This document shows positions 50,590-60,461 of a stretch of DNA of 64,000 nucleotides, in pieces. Under the pieces are notes generated by a model. The model saw only the letters and a list, made by a program, of their open reading frames with translations. It had not been told where the DNA came from and did no database searches. The stretch is from G963663315 sp965231905 (GTDB lineage Bacteria; Pseudomonadota; Gammaproteobacteria; Arenicellales; Poriferihabitantaceae), in the NCBI GenBank assembly GCA_965231905.1, contig CBDDOO010000001.1, forward strand, positions 1,054,001 to 1,118,000, in the 5' to 3' direction. Made by a program: the position numbers and the translations under genes. How positions within the stretch are numbered: the stretch's first letter is position 1; every line of letters begins with the position of its first letter.

Positions 50590-52782
50590 TCAGTTCCGTT
50601 TTTTAACACTCTTGGTTCGCACTGATTTCTTGCTGCGCCTGGTTTTCAGCCGGGTCTGGGCGTATTCGATCAACTGATGCTGGCAACCAACGGCTTTGGG
50701 CGACTTGCAGACCCGCTTTACATAGTTGCCATCAGGCTGCATTTCCCAGGAATCAACATCGTCGTTGAGCAACGTGTCGAGAATCAGACGAAGCTCGTTC
50801 TGCAACGATTTCCTGTTGATCGGGGTTACCACTTCAACCCGGCTTTCAAGGTTTCTTTTCATCAAATCGGCAGAACCGATCAAGTACTCTTCCGCCCCAT
50901 TGTTGCAGAAATAAAACACCCGGCTGTGTTCAAGGAACCGACCGACTATGCTGATCACGGTAACATTTTCCGACAGTCCTTTTATGCCTGGGCGTAACCG
51001 GCAGGTATCCCGGATGATCAGATCAACTTTTACCCCCGCGACCGAGGCGCGGTACAGGGCTTCCACAATGTCCTTGTCCTCAAGGGCATTCGACTTGATC
51101 TGAATCAGCCCCTGGCCGCCTTCGACAGCATGGGTGATTTCCCGGTTGATCTTGTGAATCAGATCTTTTTTCAGTTGTTTCGGAGAAACCAGGAGCTGTT
51201 TGAAAGTCCGTTTCCTGGAATGGCCGGTAGTCAGGTAGTTGAACAGCTCGGTGACATCGTTGCCGATATGGTGGTCGCAGGTCAACAACCCCAGGTCGGT
51301 ATATTGTCTGGCTGTGCCGCCGTGATAATTGCCGGTGCCGATATGGACATAGCGTCTGAGCCTGTCAGTATCCTGGCGTACCGCCATCAACACCTTGCAA
51401 TGGGTTTTCAGGCCAATGACGCCGTATGTGACATGGATGCCGGCGCGTTCCATGTGTTCTGCCCATTTGATATTGGCGGCTTCATCAAATTTTGCTTTTA
51501 ACTCAACCACTACCGCAACCTGTTTCCGGTTATTCGCGGCCTGAATCAACAAATCGACAATGCGGGTTTCCTCGTCTGTACGGTATAATGACATCTTGAT
51601 CGCCCGAACCTGTTCGTCATTGGCCGCTTCCTTCAGGAACCGGACGACAGAGGTATTGAATGACTCATAAGGATGTTGCAGCAGTATCGAATTGGCTTCG
51701 CGGATGGTATTGAAAATACTGCGCTGCCCGTCCTGCAGCCTGTGGTGGTTAATCGGTAGATGGGAAGGGTAGTGAAGCTCCGGTCGTGGCAGTGATACTA
51801 GCTCGAACAGGTCCTTCTGGGCGAGCAGGCTTTCAGATTCGAATACGTCCATCTCCACATTCAGGCCAAGCTGCTCCGCCAGCATTTTCTTTCTGTCGTC
51901 TGACATGCCCTTGTTGACCGCAATCCGGACGATCGGCGCAATTCGCCGATCACGCAACTCCGATTCAATCATTGCGAGCAGGTCACTGACTCCGGATTCC
52001 TGCTTTTCCGCCGCCGCGTTCCTTGAAATATAAAAATAGTCAAATTCGAAATCCTGTTCGCCGGGGAAAAGCAGGTCCAGGTTGCGGGCAATGATCTGCT
52101 CCAGCGGAACAAAATGGCTGGTATCGGAAATCCGGACAAAGCGCGGCACGTCAGCGCCCACCGGAACCTTCACTCTGGCCACGAACAAATCTTCATCCTT
52201 GATGGATGGCAGGGTCACCAGTATGTTCAAGGATAAATTGGAAATGAACGGGAAAGGGTGAGCCGGATCGAAAATCTGGGGTGTGACCAGTGGGAAAATA
52301 TTCTCGAAGTAGTGGAGCCGCAGGGCATCCTGCTGAGCCTGATCCAGTTCATCGTATTTCAGGATTCTGATGTCGTTTGAATCCAGCTCAGCCAGAAGTT
52401 CAGGCAGTGAATTGTCATTGATCTCTTCGAGTTCCTTTACCAGTTTCCTGCACTGCGTCAGTTGTTGTTCCGGGGAATGCCCGTCAACCGTCAATTCGAC
52501 AACGCCGGCCAGTTGCTGGAGCTTTAAACCGCCAATGCGTTTCATAAAGAATTCATCAATGTTCGAGGCAAAGATCGCGAAGAACTTGAGGCGTTCCAGC
52601 AGAGGGTTTTCGACATCCATCGCTTCGCACAGCACTCTGCGATTGAATTGAAGCCAGGTGATCTCCCGGTTCAGGTAAAGATCAGGGGCGGTCAGGTCAT
52701 CAACCGGCGTATCCGTGGTGACCGGTTTGTCATTTGACGTCAGGGGAGCCGGAGTTTTGTCAGGTTCTGTATTGAGTGACAT
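50590..52782 (-). CDS. ppk1: Polyphosphate kinase 1
   Basis: A 730-residue enzyme with the PPK1 domains in order: N-terminal DLYLNREITWLQFNRRVLCEA, the head domain, and two phospholipase-D-like C domains with the autophosphorylated His region HIGTGNYHGGTARQYTDLGL and the second His in FLEHSRVFYFCNNG. It polymerises the gamma-phosphate of ATP into polyphosphate. A Lys/Arg-rich tail (TRLKTRRSKKSVRTKSVKK) ends the protein. No exopolyphosphatase gene is adjacent. Confidence 0.96.
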   Translation of the reverse strand: MSLNTEPDKTPAPLTSNDKPVTTDTPVDDLTAPDLYLNREITWLQFNRRVLCEAMDVENPLLERLKFFAIFASNIDEFFMKRIGGLKLQQLAGVVELTVDGHSPEQQLTQCRKLVKELEEINDNSLPELLAELDSNDIRILKYDELDQAQQDALRLHYFENIFPLVTPQIFDPAHPFPFISNLSLNILVTLPSIKDEDLFVARVKVPVGADVPRFVRISDTSHFVPLEQIIARNLDLLFPGEQDFEFDYFYISRNAAAEKQESGVSDLLAMIESELRDRRIAPIVRIAVNKGMSDDRKKMLAEQLGLNVEMDVFESESLLAQKDLFELVSLPRPELHYPSHLPINHHRLQDGQRSIFNTIREANSILLQHPYESFNTSVVRFLKEAANDEQVRAIKMSLYRTDEETRIVDLLIQAANNRKQVAVVVELKAKFDEAANIKWAEHMERAGIHVTYGVIGLKTHCKVLMAVRQDTDRLRRYVHIGTGNYHGGTARQYTDLGLLTCDHHIGNDVTELFNYLTTGHSRKRTFKQLLVSPKQLKKDLIHKINREITHAVEGGQGLIQIKSNALEDKDIVEALYRASVAGVKVDLIIRDTCRLRPGIKGLSENVTVISIVGRFLEHSRVFYFCNNGAEEYLIGSADLMKRNLESRVEVVTPINRKSLQNELRLILDTLLNDDVDSWEMQPDGNYVKRVCKSPKAVGCQHQLIEYAQTRLKTRRSKKSVRTKSVKKRN

Positions 52783-52935
52783 CTGTCATGCCGCAGGAAA
52801 AATCATCGCATGGATTATACAATTTTTATTGAAAACAAAATCATAATGGGCCATATTAACACCAATTCAATCTTGAGGAAGCATGCTTTTACATGTCCGA
52901 GCGCCCCCCCAGTCTGTTATTAACCGAAAATATTG

Positions 52936-54318
52936 ATGGAACAGTTTCTGCACACCATGAATCAGCATTGGCTGCATGTGGTCGAATACTTCGCATTCGA
53001 CGCGGGCCTGCTTGCACAGCCGGACATGATCGTCCGACTTGGGGTGCAGCTTTGCCTGCTGCTTTGTTCGGCGTTTTTCTCCAGTTCTGAAATCGCGTTA
53101 TTCTCTCTTTCCCGGCTTGACCTGCAGCAACTTCGCCGCGAACAGAACCCTCAATCGCAAACCATCCATGAGTTGCTGGATCAGCCTCGTCGGCTGATTA
53201 TTTCCATCTTGAGCGGTAACGAACTCGTCAATATCGCCGCTACCGCCAATATGGCATTCATATTGGTTACTCTCTACGACGTTGATCAGGTCGTGGTCAT
53301 CAATTTGCTGGTCATGGTGCCGTTGATGCTGTTGCTCGGCGAGGTTACGCCAAAAACCATTGCGGTCGGTAATCCGGTGCGTTTCAGCACCCGCGTTGTG
53401 GCGCAGCCGCTGGCATTGTGGATCAGGATCATTGCCCCGGTTCGCTGGGTCATCCGGGGCATTGCCGACAGGATCACGACCCTGTTCGTCGGTGAAATCA
53501 AGACTGCCGACAATATACTGCATGTCGATGAATTCCTGACCCTGGTTGAGCAGGTCTCCGAAGAAGGTACGATTGACGCTACTGAGAGCGCCCTGATCTA
53601 CAATTTGCTGGAGGCCAATGAAACCGAGATCGTTGAGGTCATGACGCCGCGAACGCGGATGGCGTTCCTGAACGTCGAGATGAGTGTGCCGGAAATGGTC
53701 GAGAAATTCATTTCCTATCGCCATCCCCGGGTGCCGGTGTTCAAGACCCACAGGGACAATCTGGTCGGCTTTGTCCATGCCGAAGACATCCTGCGCCTGG
53801 TATTGGACGACGAAGACCTTAAGGCGCTCAAGCCTGAAGACATCCTGCATCCCCCTGTAGTCGTGCCGTTGACCAAAAAAGTCGATGAGATGTTTGATTT
53901 CTTTCAGTCGAATCAGGTTCGGGCAGCGGCCTGTCTGAACGAATTTGGCGGGGTTGAAGGCTTTATCACCATGCGTGGTGTGTTGAACTTCATTTTTGGT
54001 GATGTCAGTGGAGGCTCGAAAGCGACCGCGGGGCTTTATGCGGAAAAAGACTACAACATCTACGAAGTCCCCGGGGACATGAAGCTCAACGATTTCAATA
54101 ACCTGACGAATTTTGGCATTGAAGACCCCCGGATGACCACGGTTGGAGGGTACGCTTTCCGCCTGCTGGATCGGCTGCCGCGGGAAGGAGACCGTGTTGA
54201 AAGTGAAGATATCCTGATCCAGATCATTGAAATGGATGACCACCGTATTGCCAGAGTGCGCGTTGCCAGGGGCGTGGATGAAAACGAATTTGACGGTTTG
54301 GCGGAGAAGACATCATGA
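52936..54318 (+). CDS. CNNM/CorC-family transporter with CBS pair, first of tandem
   Basis: About 460 residues: a DUF21/CNNM membrane domain (LCLLLCSAFFSSSEIALFSLSRLDL and VTPKTIAVGNPV), two CBS modules (EVMTPRTRMAFLNVE and the following half) and a C-terminal CorC_HlyC domain. Homologues handle Mg or related divalent-cation efflux. TTG 52933 and ATG 52936 are both possible starts. The last bases overlap a paralogue (ATGA), so the two probably act together, perhaps as a heterodimer. Confidence 0.9.
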   Translation: MEQFLHTMNQHWLHVVEYFAFDAGLLAQPDMIVRLGVQLCLLLCSAFFSSSEIALFSLSRLDLQQLRREQNPQSQTIHELLDQPRRLIISILSGNELVNIAATANMAFILVTLYDVDQVVVINLLVMVPLMLLLGEVTPKTIAVGNPVRFSTRVVAQPLALWIRIIAPVRWVIRGIADRITTLFVGEIKTADNILHVDEFLTLVEQVSEEGTIDATESALIYNLLEANETEIVEVMTPRTRMAFLNVEMSVPEMVEKFISYRHPRVPVFKTHRDNLVGFVHAEDILRLVLDDEDLKALKPEDILHPPVVVPLTKKVDEMFDFFQSNQVRAAACLNEFGGVEGFITMRGVLNFIFGDVSGGSKATAGLYAEKDYNIYEVPGDMKLNDFNNLTNFGIEDPRMTTVGGYAFRLLDRLPREGDRVESEDILIQIIEMDDHRIARVRVARGVDENEFDGLAEKTS

Positions 54319-55574
54319 CCTGGATCGCATTGATACTCGCCATCGTTGTCCTGTTGCTGTTGAAGGGATTTTTCTCCGGTTCTGAAATTGCCCTGGTCAA
54401 TTCGGACAAGGTGAAACTGACGGCAAAGGCCAATCAGGGTAACCGGGGCGCGATTGAGGTGCTCAAGCTGTTCAAAACCCCCGATGTAATGCTGGGTACG
54501 ACCCTGGTCGGCACCAATGTGGCGACCGTGGCGCTGACCACATTGGGAACTATGTTGTTCATCAGCGAGTTCGGCGGCAGGGGTGATTTTTACGCCTTCC
54601 TGGTCCTTACGCCGGTTCTGTTGATTCTCGGTGAAATTGTCCCGAAAAGCATCTTCCAGCAAAAGTCGGACGAGATCGTTCCGGTTGCGATCTGGCCGAT
54701 CAGGATATTTTCTTTTGTTTTTTATCCGGTGATATTCATTTTTTCACGCATTGCCAGGCTGATTGCCAGATTGGTGGGCGGCGGCAAGGTCGAACAGAAT
54801 CTGTTCATGACCCGTGAACAGATTCGGCTGGTAGTCGACATGACCGAAAGAACCTCGTCCATAGACGCTTTTGACCGGGGCCGGATTCGACGGGTAATCC
54901 GGTTTGGAGAAACCACGGTGGGGGAGGCGATGATTCCGATTGCTGAAGTAACGGCGATCAGCGATACGCGCAATATTTTGCGCGCGATAGCCACGGTCAG
55001 GCGCAAGGGATATAACCGGTTGCCCGTCTACAAAGGCAATACCAGCAATATAATCGGTATCGCAACCCTGACCACCTGGGATTTGATGGATTCAACCATT
55101 TCCGGGAAGCCCCTGGATGATTTTGTCAGACCCGCGCAATATGTTTTGCCATTTCAAACGATTGATCAGTTGTTGCCTATCCTGCGGCAACGTGACGATC
55201 ACATGGCCGTGGTCGTGGATGAATTCGGATCTGCAGTCGGCATCATTACCATGGAGGATATTGTCGAAGAGGTGGTTGGGGATATTGATGTCGGCTATGA
55301 TTTTGAGGAGTATCTGCCCCGGCGAAAACGCTTTTTCCAGAAATTGCAGGAAAATCAATATCTGGTCGATTCGAGACAGTCGGTGTCCGAGGTCAATGAA
55401 ATGCTGGAAATAAACCTGAATACCAAAGTGGCGCACACGATTGGCGGACTGGTCATGTCGCAGTTGGGGCATATCCCGAAACAGGGTGAGTATCTGATTG
55501 AGCAGGGACACCGGTTCGTCGTGGAAGAACGCACGGAAAAGGCGATTGTGAGCTTGAAAATAGAGCGGTTGTAG
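54315..55574 (+). CDS. CNNM/CorC-family transporter with CBS pair, second of tandem
   Basis: A 419-residue paralogue of the preceding gene with the same order: DUF21 (LLLKGFFSGSEIALVNSDKVKL, GEIVPKSIFQQ), CBS pair (GEAMIPIAEVTAISDTRN; VVDEFGSAVGIITMEDIVEEVVGDI) and CorC_HlyC. Divalent-cation homeostasis is the likely role. Translation is coupled to the upstream copy by a four-base overlap. Confidence 0.9.
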   Translation: MTWIALILAIVVLLLLKGFFSGSEIALVNSDKVKLTAKANQGNRGAIEVLKLFKTPDVMLGTTLVGTNVATVALTTLGTMLFISEFGGRGDFYAFLVLTPVLLILGEIVPKSIFQQKSDEIVPVAIWPIRIFSFVFYPVIFIFSRIARLIARLVGGGKVEQNLFMTREQIRLVVDMTERTSSIDAFDRGRIRRVIRFGETTVGEAMIPIAEVTAISDTRNILRAIATVRRKGYNRLPVYKGNTSNIIGIATLTTWDLMDSTISGKPLDDFVRPAQYVLPFQTIDQLLPILRQRDDHMAVVVDEFGSAVGIITMEDIVEEVVGDIDVGYDFEEYLPRRKRFFQKLQENQYLVDSRQSVSEVNEMLEINLNTKVAHTIGGLVMSQLGHIPKQGEYLIEQGHRFVVEERTEKAIVSLKIERL

Positions 55575-55592
55575 TGGTGTGACGGGAACAGC

Positions 55593-56177
55593 ATGACTAC
55601 CGGCCCGTTCCTTTCCCCGTTCGTGCATTGTTCCGATTCAGGGCTGGTGCAGGATACCTGTTTTATTCCTTCACCCAATTTCGATGATCGCCCCGACCGC
55701 CTCGATGTATCCGTTCTGGTGATTCATGCGATCAGCCTGCCTCCCGATTGTTATCACAACCATTACGTCGAAGACCTGTTCACCAACTGTCTCGACCCCG
55801 AAGCGCACCCTTATTTTCAAAATATAGCGGGACTGGCGCTTTCCGCTCATTTCTATATCAAGAGAAAGGGCCGGTTGACCCAGTTTGTGCCGACCCATCA
55901 TCGTGCATGGCATGCGGGTGAATCCATGTTCCGTGGACGGCCCCGGGTCAATGATTTTTCGATAGGGATTGAATTGGAGGGTAGCGATCATGATGAATTT
56001 GAATCCGCTCAATACCTCACCCTTGCGCGGCTGACCCGTTGCCTGTTGTCAGCGTATCCGAAAATCACCCTCGATAATATTACCGGGCACAACGATATAG
56101 CCCCTGGCCGCAAGACAGATCCGGGCCCGTACTTCGACTGGAACCGGTATCGGGAATTGATCAAACCGCTTGACTAA
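55593..56177 (+). CDS. ampD: 1,6-anhydro-N-acetylmuramyl-L-alanine amidase AmpD
   Basis: A 194-residue cytosolic zinc amidase that recycles cell-wall muropeptides. The zinc and catalytic residues appear in LVIHAISLPP, SAHFYIKRKG and GHNDIAPGRKTDPGPYFDW, which match AmpD. It also sets the signal for AmpC-type beta-lactamase induction where that system exists; no ampC or ampR lies nearby. It starts 18 bases after the transporter tandem. Confidence 0.93.
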   Translation: MTTGPFLSPFVHCSDSGLVQDTCFIPSPNFDDRPDRLDVSVLVIHAISLPPDCYHNHYVEDLFTNCLDPEAHPYFQNIAGLALSAHFYIKRKGRLTQFVPTHHRAWHAGESMFRGRPRVNDFSIGIELEGSDHDEFESAQYLTLARLTRCLLSAYPKITLDNITGHNDIAPGRKTDPGPYFDWNRYRELIKPLD

Positions 56178-56221
56178 TACGGCGTCCTGTTTTTTAATGC
56201 GCATCTTCTGCTTCAACTCAT

Positions 56222-56297
56222 GGCCAGGTAGCTCAGTCGGTAGAGCAGTGGACTGAAAATCCTCGTGTCGGCAGTTCGATTCTGTCCCTGGCCACCA
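56222..56297 (+). tRNA. tRNA-Phe (anticodon GAA)
   Basis: Seventy-six bases fold as a tRNA: acceptor GGCCAGG/CCTGGCC, D arm TAGCTCAGTCGGTAGAGCA, anticodon loop CTGAAAA with anticodon GAA, T arm with TTCGATT, discriminator A and an encoded CCA. GAA reads phenylalanine codons. It stands alone just after ampD. Confidence 0.96.
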
Positions 56298-56313
56298 TTG
56301 ACCGGTGGCGATA

Positions 56314-56718
56314 TCATCCCCGGTCGGGCATTCCGCCGGCGAATGCCTGGGTATCGGCATAGACATCGTAGCGGTTGATTTTCCCGTCGCAGACCGAAAA
56401 CACGTTGACCATGTCTCCCTCGACCAGATAGCCGTTTTCCCGATACTTCCATTTCCCCTGGCAAAGGTTGACGACCTGTGAAGGCCCGCTGATCGAGCGG
56501 ACAATATTGACCTCGACGACAGTCAGGTGAGCCCGGATGATGTCAAAGAAGCGGTCGAATCCGTCCTTTCCGGGAAAGGTTCCCGACCAGGGGAACACGT
56601 CGGGCTGAGCGTGATATTCAATCACTATGTCATCGGCCAGCAGGCCGTGCAGCGCTTCCTGGTCCCGGTTCTTGAGATGCCGGTAGAATGATGCGATGAC
56701 TGCGTCGGCGGATGCCAT
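56314..56718 (-). CDS. SnoaL/NTF2-like protein
   Basis: A 134-residue protein with the NTF2-like cone fold signature: an N-terminal helix (VIASFYRHLKNRDQEALHGLLADDIVIEYH), then PWSGTFPGKDGFDRFFDII and a C-terminal sheet (GDMVNVFSVCDGKINRYDVYAD). Members include SnoaL-type cyclases and ketosteroid isomerase-like enzymes; the substrate here is unknown. It is two bases downstream of the amidotransferase gene on the same strand and probably forms an operon with it. Confidence 0.75.
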   Translation of the reverse strand: MASADAVIASFYRHLKNRDQEALHGLLADDIVIEYHAQPDVFPWSGTFPGKDGFDRFFDIIRAHLTVVEVNIVRSISGPSQVVNLCQGKWKYRENGYLVEGDMVNVFSVCDGKINRYDVYADTQAFAGGMPDRG

Positions 56719-56720
56719 GA

Positions 56721-57440
56721 TCAGGCAACCGCCGCCTGTTCTTTCATCGGGGAAACAAAGAACCCGTCCAGAAACCGGTGGAACCAGGTTCTCTGGACCG
56801 GGTCGGCATGGGGCAGGATCGCATCCTGCTCTGACCGGCTTTGCGCCCCGGGGTGTCCGTAGTAGGCCCAGTCCGAGTCCTGCCAGCGCCGGAAGTTCTG
56901 TGCGCTGACTTCCGGGTGGAACTGGACGCCGAAGATATGCTGTCCATAGCGGAAGGCCTGGTTCGGGAAAAGCTCTCCCCGCGCCAGCAGCGTTGCGCCT
57001 TCAGGCAGATCGAATTGCTGGAAGTGCGCCTGGGTGACGTACATGGGAGCCGGGAAGCAGGATTGTCCAGCCGCAGTAGGCGTGATTTTGTAATATCCGA
57101 ACTCGCAGAGTCCGAGTTCATGCCCCTGTACCCGCGCCCCGAGACAATGGGCGATCAACTGGGCCCCGAGACAGATCCCCAGCATGGTCAGATCCGCCTC
57201 GATGGCTTGCCTGATCCATCTGATCTCGTCTTTCAGGTACGGATATTTGTCGAGCTCCGTGACGTTGGCTTCTCCTCCATAAATCACGGCGCCGTGATAG
57301 TCGCGGATGTTGGCGGGCAGGCTGTCTCCCTTGAACGGGCGGCAAGGCTCAAGATCGAAGCCGAACCGCCTCAGGTAGATTGCAGCGAGGTCATCCCAGG
57401 GATTGTCGTGATGTTCCAGAAGCAGGATTTTCTTGTTCAT
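56721..57440 (-). CDS. Class I glutamine amidotransferase-like protein
   Basis: A 239-residue GATase1 domain protein with the nucleophile Cys in MLGICLGAQLIAHCLGA and the catalytic His/Glu in GVQFHPEV. Such stand-alone domains occur as GMP synthase-like or gamma-glutamyl hydrolase-type enzymes; no synthetase partner is adjacent. It probably forms an operon with the NTF2-like gene. Confidence 0.85.
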   Translation of the reverse strand: MNKKILLLEHHDNPWDDLAAIYLRRFGFDLEPCRPFKGDSLPANIRDYHGAVIYGGEANVTELDKYPYLKDEIRWIRQAIEADLTMLGICLGAQLIAHCLGARVQGHELGLCEFGYYKITPTAAGQSCFPAPMYVTQAHFQQFDLPEGATLLARGELFPNQAFRYGQHIFGVQFHPEVSAQNFRRWQDSDWAYYGHPGAQSRSEQDAILPHADPVQRTWFHRFLDGFFVSPMKEQAAVA

Positions 57441-57674
57441 GGCGGAAGATTATCCCGATCAGGACGGATTATCAATCAATACCGGGAATCAAGTGGTCGT
57501 TATATGGCTGTCAATTTCCTGATTTTCTCTATATTCTCTCATGCATTGTTTTGGTGGAAATTATGCATGAATGACGCGATTATGATCCTGAAAAGGATCG
57601 CAAGGTATCTGAATGGGGATGGTAAAAGTCGGGGAAAGGACGGCAATCTGAGCAAATCGGAAGGGTGAGTTTGA

Positions 57675-60461
57675 TTGAACGCGGTTGAAATAGAAGAAGC
57701 GGTCACTGATTTAGCCGGGCAGGACTTTGACCCGGAGAACTTCACCTATGCCTTCCTGGAGGCATTTGGCAACAAGACAACAACCATAAAGCGACTCAAA
57801 AGCGGTTCTTCCAATGCCTCGGATATCGAAGGAGGCGTGTTGCAGCGCAGTAACATCCACATTGTGGTTTGTTCGGAAGGCGAAGTTACAGAGACTCTGA
57901 GTAAGCTCAGAACAAGTCCTGCCACCAGTAAAGCCAAAGTCAGATTTGTCCTGACAACGGATGGCATCGACCTTGAGGCTGAGGACTGCACATCTGGAGA
58001 AACGGTGGCATGCGCCTATAAGGATTTTCCTGATCACTTTGGCTTTTTCTTGCCGTTAGCGGGCATTACCACCGTCAAGCAAATCCGAAACAATCCCATT
58101 GACATTAAGGCAACCAGTCGCCTGAACCGCCTTTATGTCGAATTGTTGAGGGTCAATGAGGACTGGTCAACGGATGAACGCCGTCATGACATGAACCAGT
58201 TCATGACGCGATTGATATTCTGTTATTTTGCGGAAGATACCGATATTTTTTTCGGTGATAACCTGTTTACCGCGACCATCGAGCAAATGACGGATAGCCG
58301 CTCGGATAATACCGACTTTGTGCTGAGTGAGATTTTCCGTGCAATGGACACTCCAATTAACGACCGGGCCGCCGCAGAATTGCCGCGCTGGGCCGATGCT
58401 TTCCCCTATGTAAATGGTGGGCTATTTTCAGGCTGCAAAGAAGTACCGATATTCAGCCGGATAGCACGTTCATATTTACTTCATGCGGGTAGCCTGAACT
58501 GGAAAGAAATTAATCCCGATATTTTCGGCTCTATGATTCAGGCTGTTGCCGATGATGAGGAGCGTGGCGCATTGGGAATGCACTACACCAGCGTGCCGAA
58601 TATTCTCAAGGCGCTAAACCCCCTGTTTCTGGATGATCTGCGTGAGCAGTTGGAGTTGGCAGGCGACAGCGCCCGAAAATTGCTCAACTTGCGCAGGCGA
58701 ATCTCCAATATCCGTGTTTTTGATCCAGCTTGTGGGTCAGGCAACTTCCTTGTAATCGCCTACAAAGAGATGCGATCCATTGAATATGAGATCAATAAGA
58801 AACGGAGGGAAACAAACCAGAAATCGGAAATCCCGTTAACCAACTTTCGTGGTATTGAACTGCGGGACTTTTCTGCCGAAATAGCCCGGTTAGCGCTCAT
58901 CATCGCCGAATACCAGTGTGATGTTCTTTATCGCGGCCAAAAAGATGCCCTGGCTGAATTTCTGCCATTGAATGCCATGAACTGGATCACCTGCGGAAAT
59001 GCCTTGCGGCTCGACTGGCTGTCTATTTGTCCTCCAACGGGGAAAGCAGTGAAAATCAGGCATGAAGATTTGTTTGAAATGCTGCTTGATCAACCTGAAA
59101 TTGATTTTGAAAATGAGGGCGGAGAAACCTATATCTGTGGCAATCCTCCATATTTGGGCAGCACATGGCAGTCCGGGGAGCAAAAAGCGGATTTGGGAAA
59201 GATATTTGCACACCGCACGAAAAACTGGAAATCACTTGATTATGTCTCTGGCTGGTTTATGAAAGCGGCAGATTACGGTACGCATACCAAGGCAGTCAGT
59301 GCTTTTGTGAGCACTAATTCTATTTGTCAGGGGCAACAGGTTCCGATTTTATGGCCGCTGATTTTGGGTTCGGGCCATGAGATTTCTTTTGCTCACACTT
59401 CTTTTAAATGGGCGAATCTTGCGAGCCACAACGCAGGAGTAACAGTGGTAATTGTTGGTATTTCAAACAATGCCGGGAAGTCGAGACATCTATTTTCCAT
59501 TTCTGATGATGGGGAAGCAATAGAAACAAAAGTAGAAAATATAAATGCCTATTTGATTGCTGGCCCAAATATGATTGTAGGTAAAGTGGCAAAACCAATT
59601 GGTAAGAAACATGATATGAATATCGGAAGCAAACCCGTTGATGGCGGAAATCTATTTATGAATCAAGTTCAGCGTCACCTCCTTTTAAAAGGCTATCCTG
59701 AAGCAAAAGAGTTGATTCGCGCTTTTTATAACTCGGAAGAATTTATAAATGGATCATGTCGATACTGCTTATGGATTGAAGACGAACAGTTAGAAACGGC
59801 ATTAGATATTTCCCCCATTTCTGGACGCCTTGAAGCAATCACGTCCATGAGGTTAAAAAGCAAGAAGGAACAAACAACCAAGTTTGCTAGCACTCCACAT
59901 AGATTTGGTGAAATACGACACCGCGACAGCCGTTCAACTATTGTAGTTCCCGGAGTCTCTTCAGAAAACCGGGAGTTCTTACCAGTAGGTCTCCTGTTTG
60001 GAAAAACAGTTATTGGAAATGCAAATTTCGCTATCTTCGATGCCCCTCTATGGAATATGGCATTAATAGCTTCTCGAGCCCACCTTGTTTGGATATCTGC
60101 GGTATGCGGAAAATTAGAAACACGCTTCAGATACTCAAACACTTTGGGCTGGAACACCTTCCCCGTTCCAAAACTTACCGAAAAAAATAAGGACGATTTA
60201 ACGCGCTGCGCGGAAGATATTTTACTTGTGCGGGAAACGCACTTTCCTGCAACAATCGCTGATCTCTATGATCCTGAAAATATGCCGAAAAATTTACGCC
60301 ATGCGCATGATCGTAATGACGAAGTACTGGAGCGTATCTATATCGGACGTCGATTCAAGAATGATACCGAACGTCTTGAAAAACTTTTTGAGCTGTACAT
60401 AAAGATGACCGCCGATAGCAACAAATTAAATAAACCCAAGAAGAAGGTATCTGAATTATGA
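57675..60461 (+). CDS. MmeI-like class I SAM-dependent DNA methyltransferase
   Basis: A 928-residue protein from a TTG start with AAGGGTGAG upstream. The SAM motif FDPACGSGNF begins near 349 and the N6-adenine catalytic motif NPPY is at 490-493. A C-terminal half of about 400 residues probably recognises DNA. The N-terminus (about 1-330) shows no PD-(D/E)xK nuclease motif that I can see, unlike fused type IIG enzymes such as MmeI, so cleavage would need a partner. The stop overlaps the helicase start by four bases. It is the first gene of a three-gene operon. Confidence 0.88.
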   Translation: MNAVEIEEAVTDLAGQDFDPENFTYAFLEAFGNKTTTIKRLKSGSSNASDIEGGVLQRSNIHIVVCSEGEVTETLSKLRTSPATSKAKVRFVLTTDGIDLEAEDCTSGETVACAYKDFPDHFGFFLPLAGITTVKQIRNNPIDIKATSRLNRLYVELLRVNEDWSTDERRHDMNQFMTRLIFCYFAEDTDIFFGDNLFTATIEQMTDSRSDNTDFVLSEIFRAMDTPINDRAAAELPRWADAFPYVNGGLFSGCKEVPIFSRIARSYLLHAGSLNWKEINPDIFGSMIQAVADDEERGALGMHYTSVPNILKALNPLFLDDLREQLELAGDSARKLLNLRRRISNIRVFDPACGSGNFLVIAYKEMRSIEYEINKKRRETNQKSEIPLTNFRGIELRDFSAEIARLALIIAEYQCDVLYRGQKDALAEFLPLNAMNWITCGNALRLDWLSICPPTGKAVKIRHEDLFEMLLDQPEIDFENEGGETYICGNPPYLGSTWQSGEQKADLGKIFAHRTKNWKSLDYVSGWFMKAADYGTHTKAVSAFVSTNSICQGQQVPILWPLILGSGHEISFAHTSFKWANLASHNAGVTVVIVGISNNAGKSRHLFSISDDGEAIETKVENINAYLIAGPNMIVGKVAKPIGKKHDMNIGSKPVDGGNLFMNQVQRHLLLKGYPEAKELIRAFYNSEEFINGSCRYCLWIEDEQLETALDISPISGRLEAITSMRLKSKKEQTTKFASTPHRFGEIRHRDSRSTIVVPGVSSENREFLPVGLLFGKTVIGNANFAIFDAPLWNMALIASRAHLVWISAVCGKLETRFRYSNTLGWNTFPVPKLTEKNKDDLTRCAEDILLVRETHFPATIADLYDPENMPKNLRHAHDRNDEVLERIYIGRRFKNDTERLEKLFELYIKMTADSNKLNKPKKKVSEL

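Noticed and set aside
53098..54243. 381-codon minus-strand ORF opposite the first CNNM gene
   Set aside because: Antisense shadow of a well-supported gene.
57567..57668. 33-codon ORF just upstream of the methyltransferase gene
   Set aside because: Could be a leader peptide, but no conserved feature and only a weak ribosome binding site.
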